From Allocoprobacillus halotolerans (lineage in GTDB: Bacteria; Bacillota_I; Bacilli_A; Erysipelotrichales; Coprobacillaceae): DNA of 64,000 bases. Positions within the stretch are counted from its first letter, which is position 1, and every line of letters starts with the position of its first letter. The translations under genes were made by a program, and so were the position numbers. Under the pieces are notes generated by a model. The model did not search any database. It was given only the letters and a program-made list of their open reading frames with translations, and was not told where the DNA came from. This document shows positions 32,915 through 41,547 of this stretch, one piece after another. The DNA is taken from NCBI RefSeq assembly GCF_024399475.1, contig NZ_CP101620.1, forward strand, positions 1,035,608 through 1,099,607. Direction: 5' to 3'.

Positions 32915-33838
32915 ATGATCAAATTGAAGAAAAAAACACTTGCTTGTGCAGCTTTATTATCAGGAGCTATTGTTGGTTTTGTAAGTGTGACAGCTATTGA
33001 TTTTGCTTGTCGTAAGGATACACCTTTAAATAAAGAAAAACCAAAAGTTAATCCTCAAATTGGAAAATATCTTCCTTGGTTAAAACAACAACATTTTGAA
33101 ACATGGGAAATGACTTCACATGATGGATTAAAATTAAAAGCAAAATTTTTAAAAGCTGAAAGAGAAACAAATAAAGTCTTGATTGCTGTTCATGGTTATC
33201 GTTCATATAATTTAAAAGAATATGCTTATTATATTAAATTTTATCATGATTTAGGATTCCATATTTTACTACCAGACAATCGTGCTCATGGTGAAAGTGA
33301 AGGAAAATATATAGGATTTGGATGGTTAGATCGTTTAGATTGTATTCAATGGATTCACCAAGTGAAAGATTATTTTGATAAAGATTTACAAATTGTGTTA
33401 CATGGTATCTCTATGGGAAGTGCTACTGTTTTAATGGCAAGTGGTGAAGAATTGCCTAGTGATGTCAAATGTATTATTTCTGATTGTGGATTTACAAGTG
33501 TCCTTGATGAATTTAAACATGAATTAAATCAAAGACATATTCCCGCTCCACTTATTTTACCAACTGCAACACTTTTAAGTAAAAAAAGAGTTGGTTATAG
33601 TTTTAAAGAAGCTTCAACGATTGAACAAGTGAAAAAATCTAAAACACCGACATTATTTATTCATGGTGATCAAGATGATTTTGTCCCAACATATATGGTT
33701 TATGATCTTTATAATGCTTGCAATGCTGATAAAGATTTATTGATTGTTGAAGGCGCAGGACATGCTCAAAGTTATTTGGTTGATCCAAAACTATGTGAAA
33801 AAACAATTATTGAATTTATGAATCAATATGTCAAATAA
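32915..33838 (+). CDS. Alpha/beta hydrolase with N-terminal membrane anchor
   Basis: Up to 307 residues. N-terminal hydrophobic segment (LACAALLSGAIVGFVSVTA) then a hydrolase fold: oxyanion region VHGYRS, nucleophile elbow HGISMGSAT, acidic residue in GDQDDFVP and catalytic His in GAGHAQSY. Similar exported or anchored hydrolases (BaeE/YqkD-like) are common in Bacillota; substrate unknown. AGGAAAGG sits just 1 nt before ATG 32915, so the TTG at 32924 is at least as likely the real start. Confidence 0.88.
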   Translation: MIKLKKKTLACAALLSGAIVGFVSVTAIDFACRKDTPLNKEKPKVNPQIGKYLPWLKQQHFETWEMTSHDGLKLKAKFLKAERETNKVLIAVHGYRSYNLKEYAYYIKFYHDLGFHILLPDNRAHGESEGKYIGFGWLDRLDCIQWIHQVKDYFDKDLQIVLHGISMGSATVLMASGEELPSDVKCIISDCGFTSVLDEFKHELNQRHIPAPLILPTATLLSKKRVGYSFKEASTIEQVKKSKTPTLFIHGDQDDFVPTYMVYDLYNACNADKDLLIVEGAGHAQSYLVDPKLCEKTIIEFMNQYVK

Positions 33839-33866
33839 AAACATATCGCTTTGATATGTTTTTTTA
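33836..33866. terminator. Convergent terminator
   Basis: AAACATATC / GATATGTTT with a GCTTT loop between the hydrolase and the DUF5714 gene. Confidence 0.8.
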
Positions 33867-34412
33867 TTGATGAAATGGACACCTTTCATGAATACATTGT
33901 TGATTTAAAGATGAAAATTCACAATGTATATCACTATCTTCTAAAATAATTCCATAGTTTTCTTTAACAAATTTTATAGCTGTTTTTAATGAAAGAAAAG
34001 CATTTCTTTTACAACATCTTGGCCCACCAATATCACCAATATGATCAAGTGCTTGAGATGTTAATTTTAAATTATCTTTATAATATTGATTATCTGATAA
34101 AGGTGTTGTTTGATGTATAATTGCAAGTGCTGCTCCTATTGATGAACAGGAACCACAAATACCCCATTGTCCACAAGTAGCACCGGGCATTTTCTTTCCT
34201 CTTTTTTCTAATTCATCTAAGGCTTCTGATAATGAAAACTCTACTTTGGCATTATGCATTGCTGTTAAAAAAGCATAGCCATCAATAATATGATGAATAG
34301 GGCCATGTATAGAAACATTATCAACTTTCATTAATTTTTTAACAATTTCAATAGGATTTATACTTTTTTCATTGAAACAGATTTCTTTGATAATTTCAAA
34401 TTGTTCATCCAT
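33864..34412 (-). CDS. DUF5714 family cysteine-rich protein
   Basis: 182 residues. Early IHGPIHHIIDGYAFLTAMHN, then a Cys cluster GATCGQWGICGSCSS, the motif IGGPRCCKRNAFLS, and a final CIHERCPFHQ. About ten cysteines suggest metal or Fe-S binding. I recognise the DUF5714 layout (HGP..H, CG.WG.CG, GGPRCCKR); members often accompany methyltransferases or radical enzymes, none of which is adjacent here. Function unknown. Confidence 0.8.
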   Translation of the reverse strand: MDEQFEIIKEICFNEKSINPIEIVKKLMKVDNVSIHGPIHHIIDGYAFLTAMHNAKVEFSLSEALDELEKRGKKMPGATCGQWGICGSCSSIGAALAIIHQTTPLSDNQYYKDNLKLTSQALDHIGDIGGPRCCKRNAFLSLKTAIKFVKENYGIILEDSDIHCEFSSLNQQCIHERCPFHQ

Positions 34413-34498
34413 AAACTCATCCCCTTTTCTTTATTGTACAAAAATACATAATATGAAGCAATAAATAATAAAAAGATGAAATGAAGATTCATTCCACC

Positions 34499-35149
34499 TT
34501 ATGAATGTTTTCTTTGATATATGATTAAACAAACATAATAACTGATGATATTGAAGATAACAGCCAGAAAACATCCGATCCATACAATTTGATTTAATTT
34601 TAAACTTAAGAAAATATCTACCCCATAGAATAATTGTGTACAAATATAAGCAATAGCTATAACAACAAGGAAAATCATATAAACAATTGTTCCTTTTTTA
34701 TTTCCTAACCAAAAGAATCCAACACTTGTAATAGCATTCATAATAAATGATAAAAGAAAACCAATAAACCATATTAATATAACTGTTTTAAAAGTTATAA
34801 CATGGAAAACTGTCGCAAAAACAAGAACAATTGGTAACGCTATACATAACTGTACAAAAAGAGTAAATAATAGTATAGATAAAAACTTTGATTGTACAAT
34901 TTGTTTTCTTGTCACTGGAAAAGTCAATAGCATTTTATCATAATGAGAAATCTCATCTTGTTCCATAGAGTATTGTAAAATTGAAACACCTATCATTGGT
35001 AAACACATATAAACCATTAAAAATAAAGAATAGAGATTATGCATGAACAGTGTAAAAGCAAATAAAAATAATACAGATGTAACCATTCCTATTAAATTCT
35101 TTTTGATACAGAAAGTTTCATAAAAATCTTTAATCATGATTCCTAGCAT
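34499..35149 (-). CDS. ABC-2 type transporter permease
   Basis: 216 residues, about six membrane helices (NLIGMVTSVLFLFAFTLFM, LFLMVYMCLPMIGVSIL, and so on). The conserved EISHYDKMLLTFPVTRKQIV loop is characteristic of ABC-2 permeases in GntR/YtrA operons. Overlaps the ATPase gene by 7 nt, so the two form one exporter, substrate unknown. Confidence 0.88.
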   Translation of the reverse strand: MLGIMIKDFYETFCIKKNLIGMVTSVLFLFAFTLFMHNLYSLFLMVYMCLPMIGVSILQYSMEQDEISHYDKMLLTFPVTRKQIVQSKFLSILLFTLFVQLCIALPIVLVFATVFHVITFKTVILIWFIGFLLSFIMNAITSVGFFWLGNKKGTIVYMIFLVVIAIAYICTQLFYGVDIFLSLKLNQIVWIGCFLAVIFNIISYYVCLIIYQRKHS

Positions 35150-36009
35150 GTCTTTTTCACTCCTTTAGCATAAAACAACATCATTTCTTCTATAGTTGGT
35201 CTTGTGATTTCTAAATCTTGAAAAATTGATTGAATCTGTTGCCTATTTTTAATCAGAATTAATAAACTATATGGTTCTTGAATATAGCATACAATATCAT
35301 CTTGAGATAATGTTTCCAATAATTTTTGTGTTCCATGAATAATACCAAAATTTTCTTTTATCTCATCATAAGTTTGCATAAACACACATTTTCCTTTATG
35401 AATATAAACAATATAATCTGCTATTTTATCTAAATCACTGGTAATATGTGAAGACATAATGACAGTATGATTTTCATCCATTGTAAAATCACGAATGAAA
35501 TCTAATATTTCATCACGAATAATCGGATCTAAACCACTTGTTGCTTCATCAAGAATTAAAATTTTAGCATCATGACTGAATGCAATCGCAAATTCAAGTT
35601 TCATTTTCATACCTCTTGAAAAGTACTTTAGTTTTTTATCATAAGCCAATTCAAATTTTTGTAAATAATCAAGATAGAGTTCATGATTCCAATTTTGAAA
35701 AGTATGACTCAAAATACGTTCTATCCAACGAGGTGATAATTCTAAATCATAGTGTGTCGTATCAAAAATAACTGCTAAATCTTCTTTAATCAGTTTTTCA
35801 TTTTCCGTAAAATTCATACCAAAATAGGTTAAACCTTCATATTGTGATTCAATAATACCTAATAATGCATTGATAAAGGTTGATTTACCCGCACCATTTT
35901 CACCAACAATTCCAACAATACTTCCTTTTGGAATCCCTAATGATATATCATCTAATGAAAAGTCTTTATATTTCTTTGTGAGATGTTTCACTTCAATCGC
36001 AAAATCCAT
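35143..36009 (-). CDS. ABC transporter ATP-binding protein
   Basis: 288 residues. Walker A GIVGENGAGKSTFINALLG, signature KYFSRGMKMKLE (SRGM variant seen in this subfamily), Walker B ILILDEATSGLDP, H-loop SSHI. Pairs with the ABC-2 permease downstream. Two nt after the GntR regulator gene: a GntR-ATPase-permease operon of the YtrA type, which in Bacillus responds to cell-wall antibiotics. Confidence 0.93.
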   Translation of the reverse strand: MDFAIEVKHLTKKYKDFSLDDISLGIPKGSIVGIVGENGAGKSTFINALLGIIESQYEGLTYFGMNFTENEKLIKEDLAVIFDTTHYDLELSPRWIERILSHTFQNWNHELYLDYLQKFELAYDKKLKYFSRGMKMKLEFAIAFSHDAKILILDEATSGLDPIIRDEILDFIRDFTMDENHTVIMSSHITSDLDKIADYIVYIHKGKCVFMQTYDEIKENFGIIHGTQKLLETLSQDDIVCYIQEPYSLLILIKNRQQIQSIFQDLEITRPTIEEMMLFYAKGVKKTC

Positions 36010-36011
36010 AA

Positions 36012-36386
36012 TTAGCTCTCCTTGTCAATATCTTCAATAATTTCTAGTAATGTATCTTTAGAAAAACCACTTTCCTGTGCCAATAAACAAGCTTCTTTCA
36101 TAAGTTCTTTGATTTTCCTTAAGTTTTCTTCACGTATAAAATCTTGATTGGGTGTTGCCACAAAAGCCCCTTTTGCTGGAACAACCACAATAAATCCATC
36201 TTTTGAAAGTTCATCATAAGCCCTTTGCGTTGTAATAATACTGACATGTAAATCCTTTGCCAACTTGCGCATAGATGGTAAAGGTGTTTGAGGTTTCAGT
36301 TCCCCACTCATAATCATGGCTTTGATTTGTACAACAATTTGTTCATAAATAGGCTTAGAACTTGTTTGACTAAGTATAATTTCCAT
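36012..36386 (-). CDS. GntR-family regulator, YtrA type
   Basis: 124 residues from ATG 36386 (GGAGAAC upstream). Winged helix: KPIYEQIVVQIKAMIMSGEL, LPSMRKLAKDLHVSIITTQR, AYDELSKDGFIVVVPAKGAF, followed by a short helical tail and no large effector domain, which defines the YtrA subfamily. Probably represses its own ABC operon through the palindrome just upstream. Confidence 0.93.
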   Translation of the reverse strand: MEIILSQTSSKPIYEQIVVQIKAMIMSGELKPQTPLPSMRKLAKDLHVSIITTQRAYDELSKDGFIVVVPAKGAFVATPNQDFIREENLRKIKELMKEACLLAQESGFSKDTLLEIIEDIDKES

Positions 36387-36404
36387 GCATGTTCTCCTTA
36401 TCAT

Positions 36405-36425
36405 TGTATATACCATTTATATACA
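36405..36425. promoter_or_regulatory. Likely GntR/YtrA operator
   Basis: Perfect 8-5-8 palindrome TGTATATA-CCATT-TATATACA 19 nt upstream of the regulator start codon, in the promoter region. YtrA-type repressors bind such GTATA-TATAC sites. Confidence 0.7.
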
Positions 36426-36432
36426 GTATAAA

Positions 36433-36466
36433 CAAAAAAGAATGTCTACTTTCATAAACATTCTTC
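36433..36466 (-). terminator. Terminator after the M17 aminopeptidase
   Basis: On the minus strand AGAATGT / ACATTCT with a 12-nt loop and a T-run. Confidence 0.7.
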
Positions 36467-36471
36467 GTTCA

Positions 36472-37854
36472 TTATTTCATCAATTCGACAACGCTTCTTA
36501 TCATAGCTCCAGTTGCGCCAGTTCCATTTTGATCGGCTGTTCCAGCAATATCTAAATGAATCCATTTTGTTCCTTCTTCAACAAATGATTCTAAGAAGTT
36601 TGCTGCAATACTTGCTCCAGCTCCTGGTTTACCCATTGAGTTTTTAAGATCAGCACTCTTTGATTGAAGTTTATCTAAATAAGCTTGATCAAGTGGTAAA
36701 CGCCATCCTTTTTCATCACTTGCTTTCATAGCTTTATCAAATTCTTGATAGTATTCTTCATCATTACAGAATACACCAGTATAAACATCACCTAAAGCAG
36801 CAACACATGCTCCTGTTAAAGTTGCTAAGTCAATAAGTTTTTTAGCACCTAATTGTTGTGCATATGTAATTGCATCACATAATATTAAACGTCCTTCAGC
36901 ATCCGTACTCACAATTTCCACTGTCTTTCCTGATAATGTTGTAATCACATCTTGTGGTTTATATGCCTGCCCATTCACTAGATTTTCTGTCACTGGAATA
37001 ATTCCATAGACATTTGTCTTTGCTTGACTTTGAGCGAGAATTTGCATGATTCCATAGACATCTGCGCCTCCACACATGTCATATTTCATGCCATAGCTAT
37101 TTCCTTTAAGGTTATATCCTCCCGAATCAAAAGTAATTCCTTTACCAATCACTGCTTTATATGGTGCATCTTTATCTCCGTTGTGTTTGAAACAGATCAT
37201 ATAGGCAGGAATATGACTCCCTAGATTGACAGAAAGAATTCCTCCTGCTTTCATATCTTCAAGCTTCGCTTTATCAAGAATTGTACATTCCAATCCATTT
37301 TGTTTTGCCATTTCAATAGCTTCTTTGACCATATCTTCAGGTGTCATTAGATTAGATGGTGTATCAGCAAGTTTTCTGGCATAGTTGATTCCTGTTCCAT
37401 AGATGATGGCTTCATCTATTTCTTTTTGAACAGGATGCACACTCATGACATCCATATCCATGATATCTTTTTCATCATGACCAATCTTTCTTTCCTTATA
37501 TTGTGCAATGATATGAGATTCCATCCATACTCTTACTAATGTTTGTCTACTGATTGTCTTATCAAGATGATCTACTACAAGCTGTGTTGGCTTGTCTAAA
37601 TCTTTTGATACTTTCATAGCGACATCTCTAAGTTTAGCCGTTGTCAATTTTTCTTCCTTACCAAGTCCTACAAAGATGATATAAGGGAAAGGATATTTTC
37701 CTAATGTATGAATCTGTGTCATTTTTGCATAATCTTTATCAATTATATCATTGACATCATATCCTAAAGCATCACAAAGCCAAGAATCAACAGGCTGATT
37801 ATCATAGATAGGATAGATGACAATATGTTTATTTAAACTTTCTATTTGTTTCAT
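36472..37854 (-). CDS. Leucyl aminopeptidase family (M17) metallopeptidase
   Basis: 460 residues; two-metal cytosolic aminopeptidase. Metal ligands in GKGITFDSGGYNLK and STDAEGRLILCDA (usual NTDAEGRL), with KYDMCGGADV between. ATLTGACVAALG and the C-terminal GATGAMIRSVVELM follow the family. GGAGG upstream. Single gene with its own terminator; recycles peptides. Confidence 0.95.
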   Translation of the reverse strand: MKQIESLNKHIVIYPIYDNQPVDSWLCDALGYDVNDIIDKDYAKMTQIHTLGKYPFPYIIFVGLGKEEKLTTAKLRDVAMKVSKDLDKPTQLVVDHLDKTISRQTLVRVWMESHIIAQYKERKIGHDEKDIMDMDVMSVHPVQKEIDEAIIYGTGINYARKLADTPSNLMTPEDMVKEAIEMAKQNGLECTILDKAKLEDMKAGGILSVNLGSHIPAYMICFKHNGDKDAPYKAVIGKGITFDSGGYNLKGNSYGMKYDMCGGADVYGIMQILAQSQAKTNVYGIIPVTENLVNGQAYKPQDVITTLSGKTVEIVSTDAEGRLILCDAITYAQQLGAKKLIDLATLTGACVAALGDVYTGVFCNDEEYYQEFDKAMKASDEKGWRLPLDQAYLDKLQSKSADLKNSMGKPGAGASIAANFLESFVEEGTKWIHLDIAGTADQNGTGATGAMIRSVVELMK

Positions 37855-37959
37855 GAAACAATCCTCCTTATGTCCAATATTCTATCACTTTTATATATTG
37901 GAAAGCAATTGTTTCGCTTATCTTGTAATAACAAAAAATATGAAACACATTGTTTCATA

Positions 37960-38340
37960 TCAAAATAACCAATCCCATATCAAAGACTTTGTTTCTATGT
38001 CCTTTGTTGTTTCACAATAATTGACTTTTAAATCTCCAGTTAAACTTTTTCCTTCTCCATCTCCTAAAATAATCGTATAAACACCTTGTTTATAGGTTGC
38101 CCGATAGTCAGATTGATGGTCAGCTAAAGCCTGTTCAGGGTTATCTACACCTTTAACCCATTCTTTATAGTCTATTAATAATTGATTTTTAATATCATAC
38201 ATTTTTTGAATATCCTCTTGTTTTAAACTATTTGATATAATTTTATATTTAGGATTTTGACTTTTGGCTTCTACGCTGACACAAAGCATACAGACTAATA
38301 TAATAAAAACTATTTTTTTAAATTGTTCATATTCATTCAC
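37960..38340 (-). CDS. Secreted or membrane-anchored hypothetical protein
   Basis: 126 residues. Hydrophobic N-terminus (KKIVFIILVCMLCVSVEA) looks like a signal peptide with possible cleavage after VEA. The rest is soluble (YKIISNSLKQEDIQKMYDIK ... WIWDWLF-like end). No family recognised. Confidence 0.6.
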   Translation of the reverse strand: MNEYEQFKKIVFIILVCMLCVSVEAKSQNPKYKIISNSLKQEDIQKMYDIKNQLLIDYKEWVKGVDNPEQALADHQSDYRATYKQGVYTIILGDGEGKSLTGDLKVNYCETTKDIETKSLIWDWLF

Positions 38341-38373
38341 CTCATATGTGAATTATGAACATTTCTTTTTTAT

Positions 38374-38739
38374 TTATACATGAAATAATATTTTTTGAAG
38401 AATATGTTGCCAAATTTTAATTAATCTTCCTATCATAATTGATGAAATAATTGTTCCTACACCAATTCCCTTAATTGGACTTTGTGTTATAAAACTTAAA
38501 GCTAATGAACAAGCAATCATTGATATATCAAAGATATTTTTAACGTTATAGAAAGGTAAGTGAAAAACTTGACTAATTGTTTTGACAATGCCATCACCTG
38601 GATTTAAAACAAGGTTGGTTTCACTTGTTGCATAAATAGAACTTGATAAAGCTGCTAGCCCTAAGCCTGTCGTAATATTTAAAACAATTCCTAATTCTTA
38701 AAAATTTAAACCAATGATATAAATGATAAATTTCTTCAC
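38374..38739 (-). pseudogene. YczE/YitT-like membrane protein remnant
   Basis: Starts at GTG 38739 (AGGAGTG upstream) with KKFIIYIIGLNF, then an in-frame TAA, then ELGIVLNITTGLGLAALSS, NPGDGIVKTISQVF and two further hydrophobic stretches (DISMIACSLALSFI, IGVGTIISSIMIG). About 120 residues, against about 200 for the family, so internal sequence also seems lost. Divergent from the LysR gene, which may once have controlled it. Confidence 0.6.
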
Positions 38740-38843
38740 ATATTCACTCCTAACCCTTCTTTATTTTAATGATTTTATCATAATAGTCTAATATAAATAT
38801 ATCATGTTATAATAATGAAAAGTTATTAATAAGAGGTGCATCT

Positions 38844-39682
38844 ATGAATATTCAACAATTAAAATGTTTTGTAGAAGTAGCAAAAACACTTCATTTTACA
38901 AAAACTGCTCAAAATCTTTTTATTTCTCAAACTGCTGTTACTAATCATATTAAACATTTAGAGGAAACTTTAGGATTTGATTTATTTATAAGAACAAAGA
39001 AAAATGTTCATTTAACACAAAAGGGAGAATTTTTTTAAAGACAGCTACAAAAATGTTAGAAGTTAATCAAGAATGTTATGAAATGATTCATTATTTAAAT
39101 CATGAAAACATTGGTGAATTAAAACTTGGTTATTTAAAAGGTATTGAACATTGTATTATGATTGATCACATTCAAAATTTTTATAAAGACCATTCTCATA
39201 TCAATGTCAAGCTTTATCGTGATTCTCGTCAACAAATTGAAGATATGTTAAGAAACTATCAGGTAGATTGTATTTTGACTTCAAGAGTTGGTGATGATTT
39301 GATTAATTTTGAAGATGATTGGCAATATCAACGTATTTATTCTTATCCTTTTGTTGTAGCAATGAATAAAAATCATCAATTAGCTAAAGAAAATTATCTT
39401 CATTATTTTGATGTTAAAAATCAAACACAAGTCATTCTTGATACAAATGAATTACATTTTATAAGTCAAGATTTAGATATGATTTTAATGCATTTAGCTA
39501 TCAGCCAAGATACAGCTATTCTTGCTCAATTTACACAAGATTATTATGCCTATCAAAAATATCTTCGTTATATTTCATTGCAAGATTTTCCTCAACGTTT
39601 TCATATTTATATTATCTGGCATAAAAATACTATGAATGATATTCTTCATGCTTTTTTACAAAGTATTCAAAAATCCCTCTAA
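38844..39682 (+). CDS. LysR-family transcriptional regulator, one frameshift
   Basis: 279 residues after one T is added to the run at 39030-39036 (join GEFFLKTATKMLEVN). N-terminal helix-turn-helix MNIQQLKCFVEVAKTLHFTK, AVTNHIKHLEETLG; C-terminal ligand-binding part from residue 90. Ligand unknown. Start has AAGAGG upstream. Its divergent neighbour is a decayed membrane gene. Confidence 0.88.
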
Positions 39683-39710
39683 CAAAATTATTTGTTTAAG
39701 GGATTTTTCT
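39669..39710. terminator. Terminator between LysR and the DUF4143 ATPase
   Basis: AAATCCCT / AGGGATTT with a 20-nt loop that itself can fold (AACAAA / TTTGTT), followed by T-rich sequence. Confidence 0.7.
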
Positions 39711-39711
39711 T

Positions 39712-41022
39712 TTATTCTATTAACCAATCCATAATATTATATGATTTGATACCATTATAGGATATGACTTCAATATCATCTAATGACAAAATAATTTTTT
39801 CATAATTATCATTTATTTTTTCTAAAGGTGTTAATTCTCTTTTTCGTACATCTTCACTCATCATGGATTCAGTAACTTGTACATATAATTTATCGTCAGC
39901 TTTTGTCGCAATAAAATCTATTTCTAATTGATCTACTTTCCCTATCGCAACATCATAACCACGTCTTAATAATTCAAAATAAACAACATTTTCTAAAGCA
40001 TGACCTGTATCTCTATCTCTATAACCTAATAAATAATTTCTTAATCCAATATCAACAATATAAAACTTACCTAAAGTCCTCAAATATTCTTTTCCTTTAA
40101 TATCAAATCTTTTGATTTCATAGAAAAAATAAGATTCCAATAAAGCATTAACATAGGCTTGAACAGTGTGGCTACTTGGTTTAGTCTTTCTTCCATCATC
40201 CAATAGTCCTTCATTAACAAGTACATTTCCAATCTTTGAAATAGATATATTACTTCCAATATTATCTGCAAGAAACATAACAATCTTTCTAAGCAAAACT
40301 GAATCTGTTATTTTTCTTTGACTTTTTAAAGTTTCTCTTTCTAAAATATCTCTTACAATAACCGTTGAGTAAATACCATCTAAAAGGGTCAAAACTTTTT
40401 CTTGTTCTAATCCAACATCTGCAATTCCTGGCATACCACCATATCGCATATAAGCTTGAAAAAGTTCTTTTAATTGATATCGTTCATCTTTTGAGTCATA
40501 AACATATTTCTTTTTATTGCCCAATGCATTGACGACTTCTTTTATTGTAAAACCATGAAAATCAATAAATTCTTGAAAAGAGAGTGGTAATATTTTAATT
40601 TCTACAAATCTTCCTGATAAGTATGTTGAATATTGAGAAGATAGTAAATAGGCATTTGAACCTGTTATATAAATATCGCAGTTAAAATCAACACGAAAGG
40701 AATTCACAACGTCTTCCCAACCAGTAATTCTTTGGAGTTCATCAAAAAAGAGATACATTTTTTTATCCGGTATAATCAACTGTGATACATGATGATAAAA
40801 ATCATCCGCTGTCATTTTTCTATATACATATGATTCAAAATTCATTTCTATAATCTGTTCTTCACTAATACCAGATTCTAATAAATGATTGACCATTAAT
40901 TTAAGTAGACTCGATTTCCCACTACGACGTATTCCAGTCACAACTTTTACAGGTTCTGTGTCTTGAAATGCTTTTATTTTATCTAGATACAAATCTCTAA
41001 TTTTTAAATCATATTTTTTCAT
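39712..41022 (-). CDS. AAA-type ATPase with DUF4143 domain
   Basis: 436 residues. N-terminal AAA_14 ATPase: Walker A VVTGIRRSGKSSLLK, Walker B YLFFDELQRI, sensor-like DIYITGSNAYLLSS; C-terminal DUF4143 domain with the nuclease-like DVAIGKVDQLEIDFIA motif. Such archaeal/bacterial ATPases are common, multi-copy and of unknown role, possibly DNA- or defence-linked. GGAGGGAG upstream. A set of 40-bp direct repeats covers the promoter. Confidence 0.9.
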   Translation of the reverse strand: MKKYDLKIRDLYLDKIKAFQDTEPVKVVTGIRRSGKSSLLKLMVNHLLESGISEEQIIEMNFESYVYRKMTADDFYHHVSQLIIPDKKMYLFFDELQRITGWEDVVNSFRVDFNCDIYITGSNAYLLSSQYSTYLSGRFVEIKILPLSFQEFIDFHGFTIKEVVNALGNKKKYVYDSKDERYQLKELFQAYMRYGGMPGIADVGLEQEKVLTLLDGIYSTVIVRDILERETLKSQRKITDSVLLRKIVMFLADNIGSNISISKIGNVLVNEGLLDDGRKTKPSSHTVQAYVNALLESYFFYEIKRFDIKGKEYLRTLGKFYIVDIGLRNYLLGYRDRDTGHALENVVYFELLRRGYDVAIGKVDQLEIDFIATKADDKLYVQVTESMMSEDVRKRELTPLEKINDNYEKIILSLDDIEVISYNGIKSYNIMDWLIE

Positions 41023-41044
41023 TGAACTCCCTCCTTTGACTTCA

Positions 41045-41129
41045 TTATAGCAAAAACTTTACTTTTTTACAAAGTCTTTGCACTTTATAGCAAAAACTTT
41101 TTAATTTCTGTGATTTTTTGCACTTTATA
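41045..41129. repeat. Tandem 40-bp repeats over the DUF4143 ATPase promoter
   Basis: TTATAGCAAAAACTTT occurs at 41045-41060 and 41085-41100; TTTGCACTTTATA at 41077-41089 and 41117-41129. Both pairs are exactly 40 bp apart. On the gene strand each unit gives AAAGTTTTTGCTATAA, an extended -10-like element, so the repeats may be tandem promoters or operator sites. Confidence 0.7.
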
Positions 41130-41159
41130 ATATCTTACCTTTTTTATTATATCTTAATG

Positions 41160-41504
41160 TAGTATTAAATATTGTCATTTAGAGTCATAAACTATATCTT
41201 TTTATTTATCAAATTTTTTTGCATCCATAATTTCCTCCTAAAACAATAAAGAGCACATCTCTGTGTGCTCTCTTTTTATTAGACTGGAGATTTCTCCATT
41301 TCAGAAAAATCACGTTCTTCCATATTTGTTCTTTAGCCCGTGGTTCATACAATGAAAAGCAGATCCATCTATAAATATAGATTTCGTTATCACTTCCTCA
41401 CTATACAGTAGAATCGTAAATATTATCTACCACACCCTCAGGATAATAAATCGTTCAATTATAGCTGATTTTAACTAAAAATCCTGGTATCCAATAAACT
41501 TTAC
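41160..41504 (-). other. Gap with decayed coding traces, no intact gene
   Basis: On the minus strand a 14-residue end MEERDFSEMEKSPV followed by a stop (41282-41326) and, in another frame, SEEVITKSIFIDGSAFHCMN upstream (about 41340-41410) look like protein pieces. A hairpin GAGCACA / TGTGCTC lies near 41251-41273. Behind it AGGAGG and an ATG open only 8 codons (from about 41234). I cannot assign any of it and consider it a remnant locus. Confidence 0.35.
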
Positions 41505-41543
41505 TAAAAAAGAAGTATCTTAACATAAGTCAAAATACTTCCT
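41505..41543 (-). terminator. Terminator of the lysine operon
   Basis: On the minus strand GAAGTAT / ATACTTC with a 16-nt loop, then TTTTTT, just after lysA. Confidence 0.75.
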
Positions 41544-41547
41544 CTAT

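Noticed and set aside
41281-41470. Second riboswitch between the ATPase and lysA
   Set aside because: The stretch lies downstream of lysA, shows no motif of a known class, and translates into protein-like pieces in two frames.
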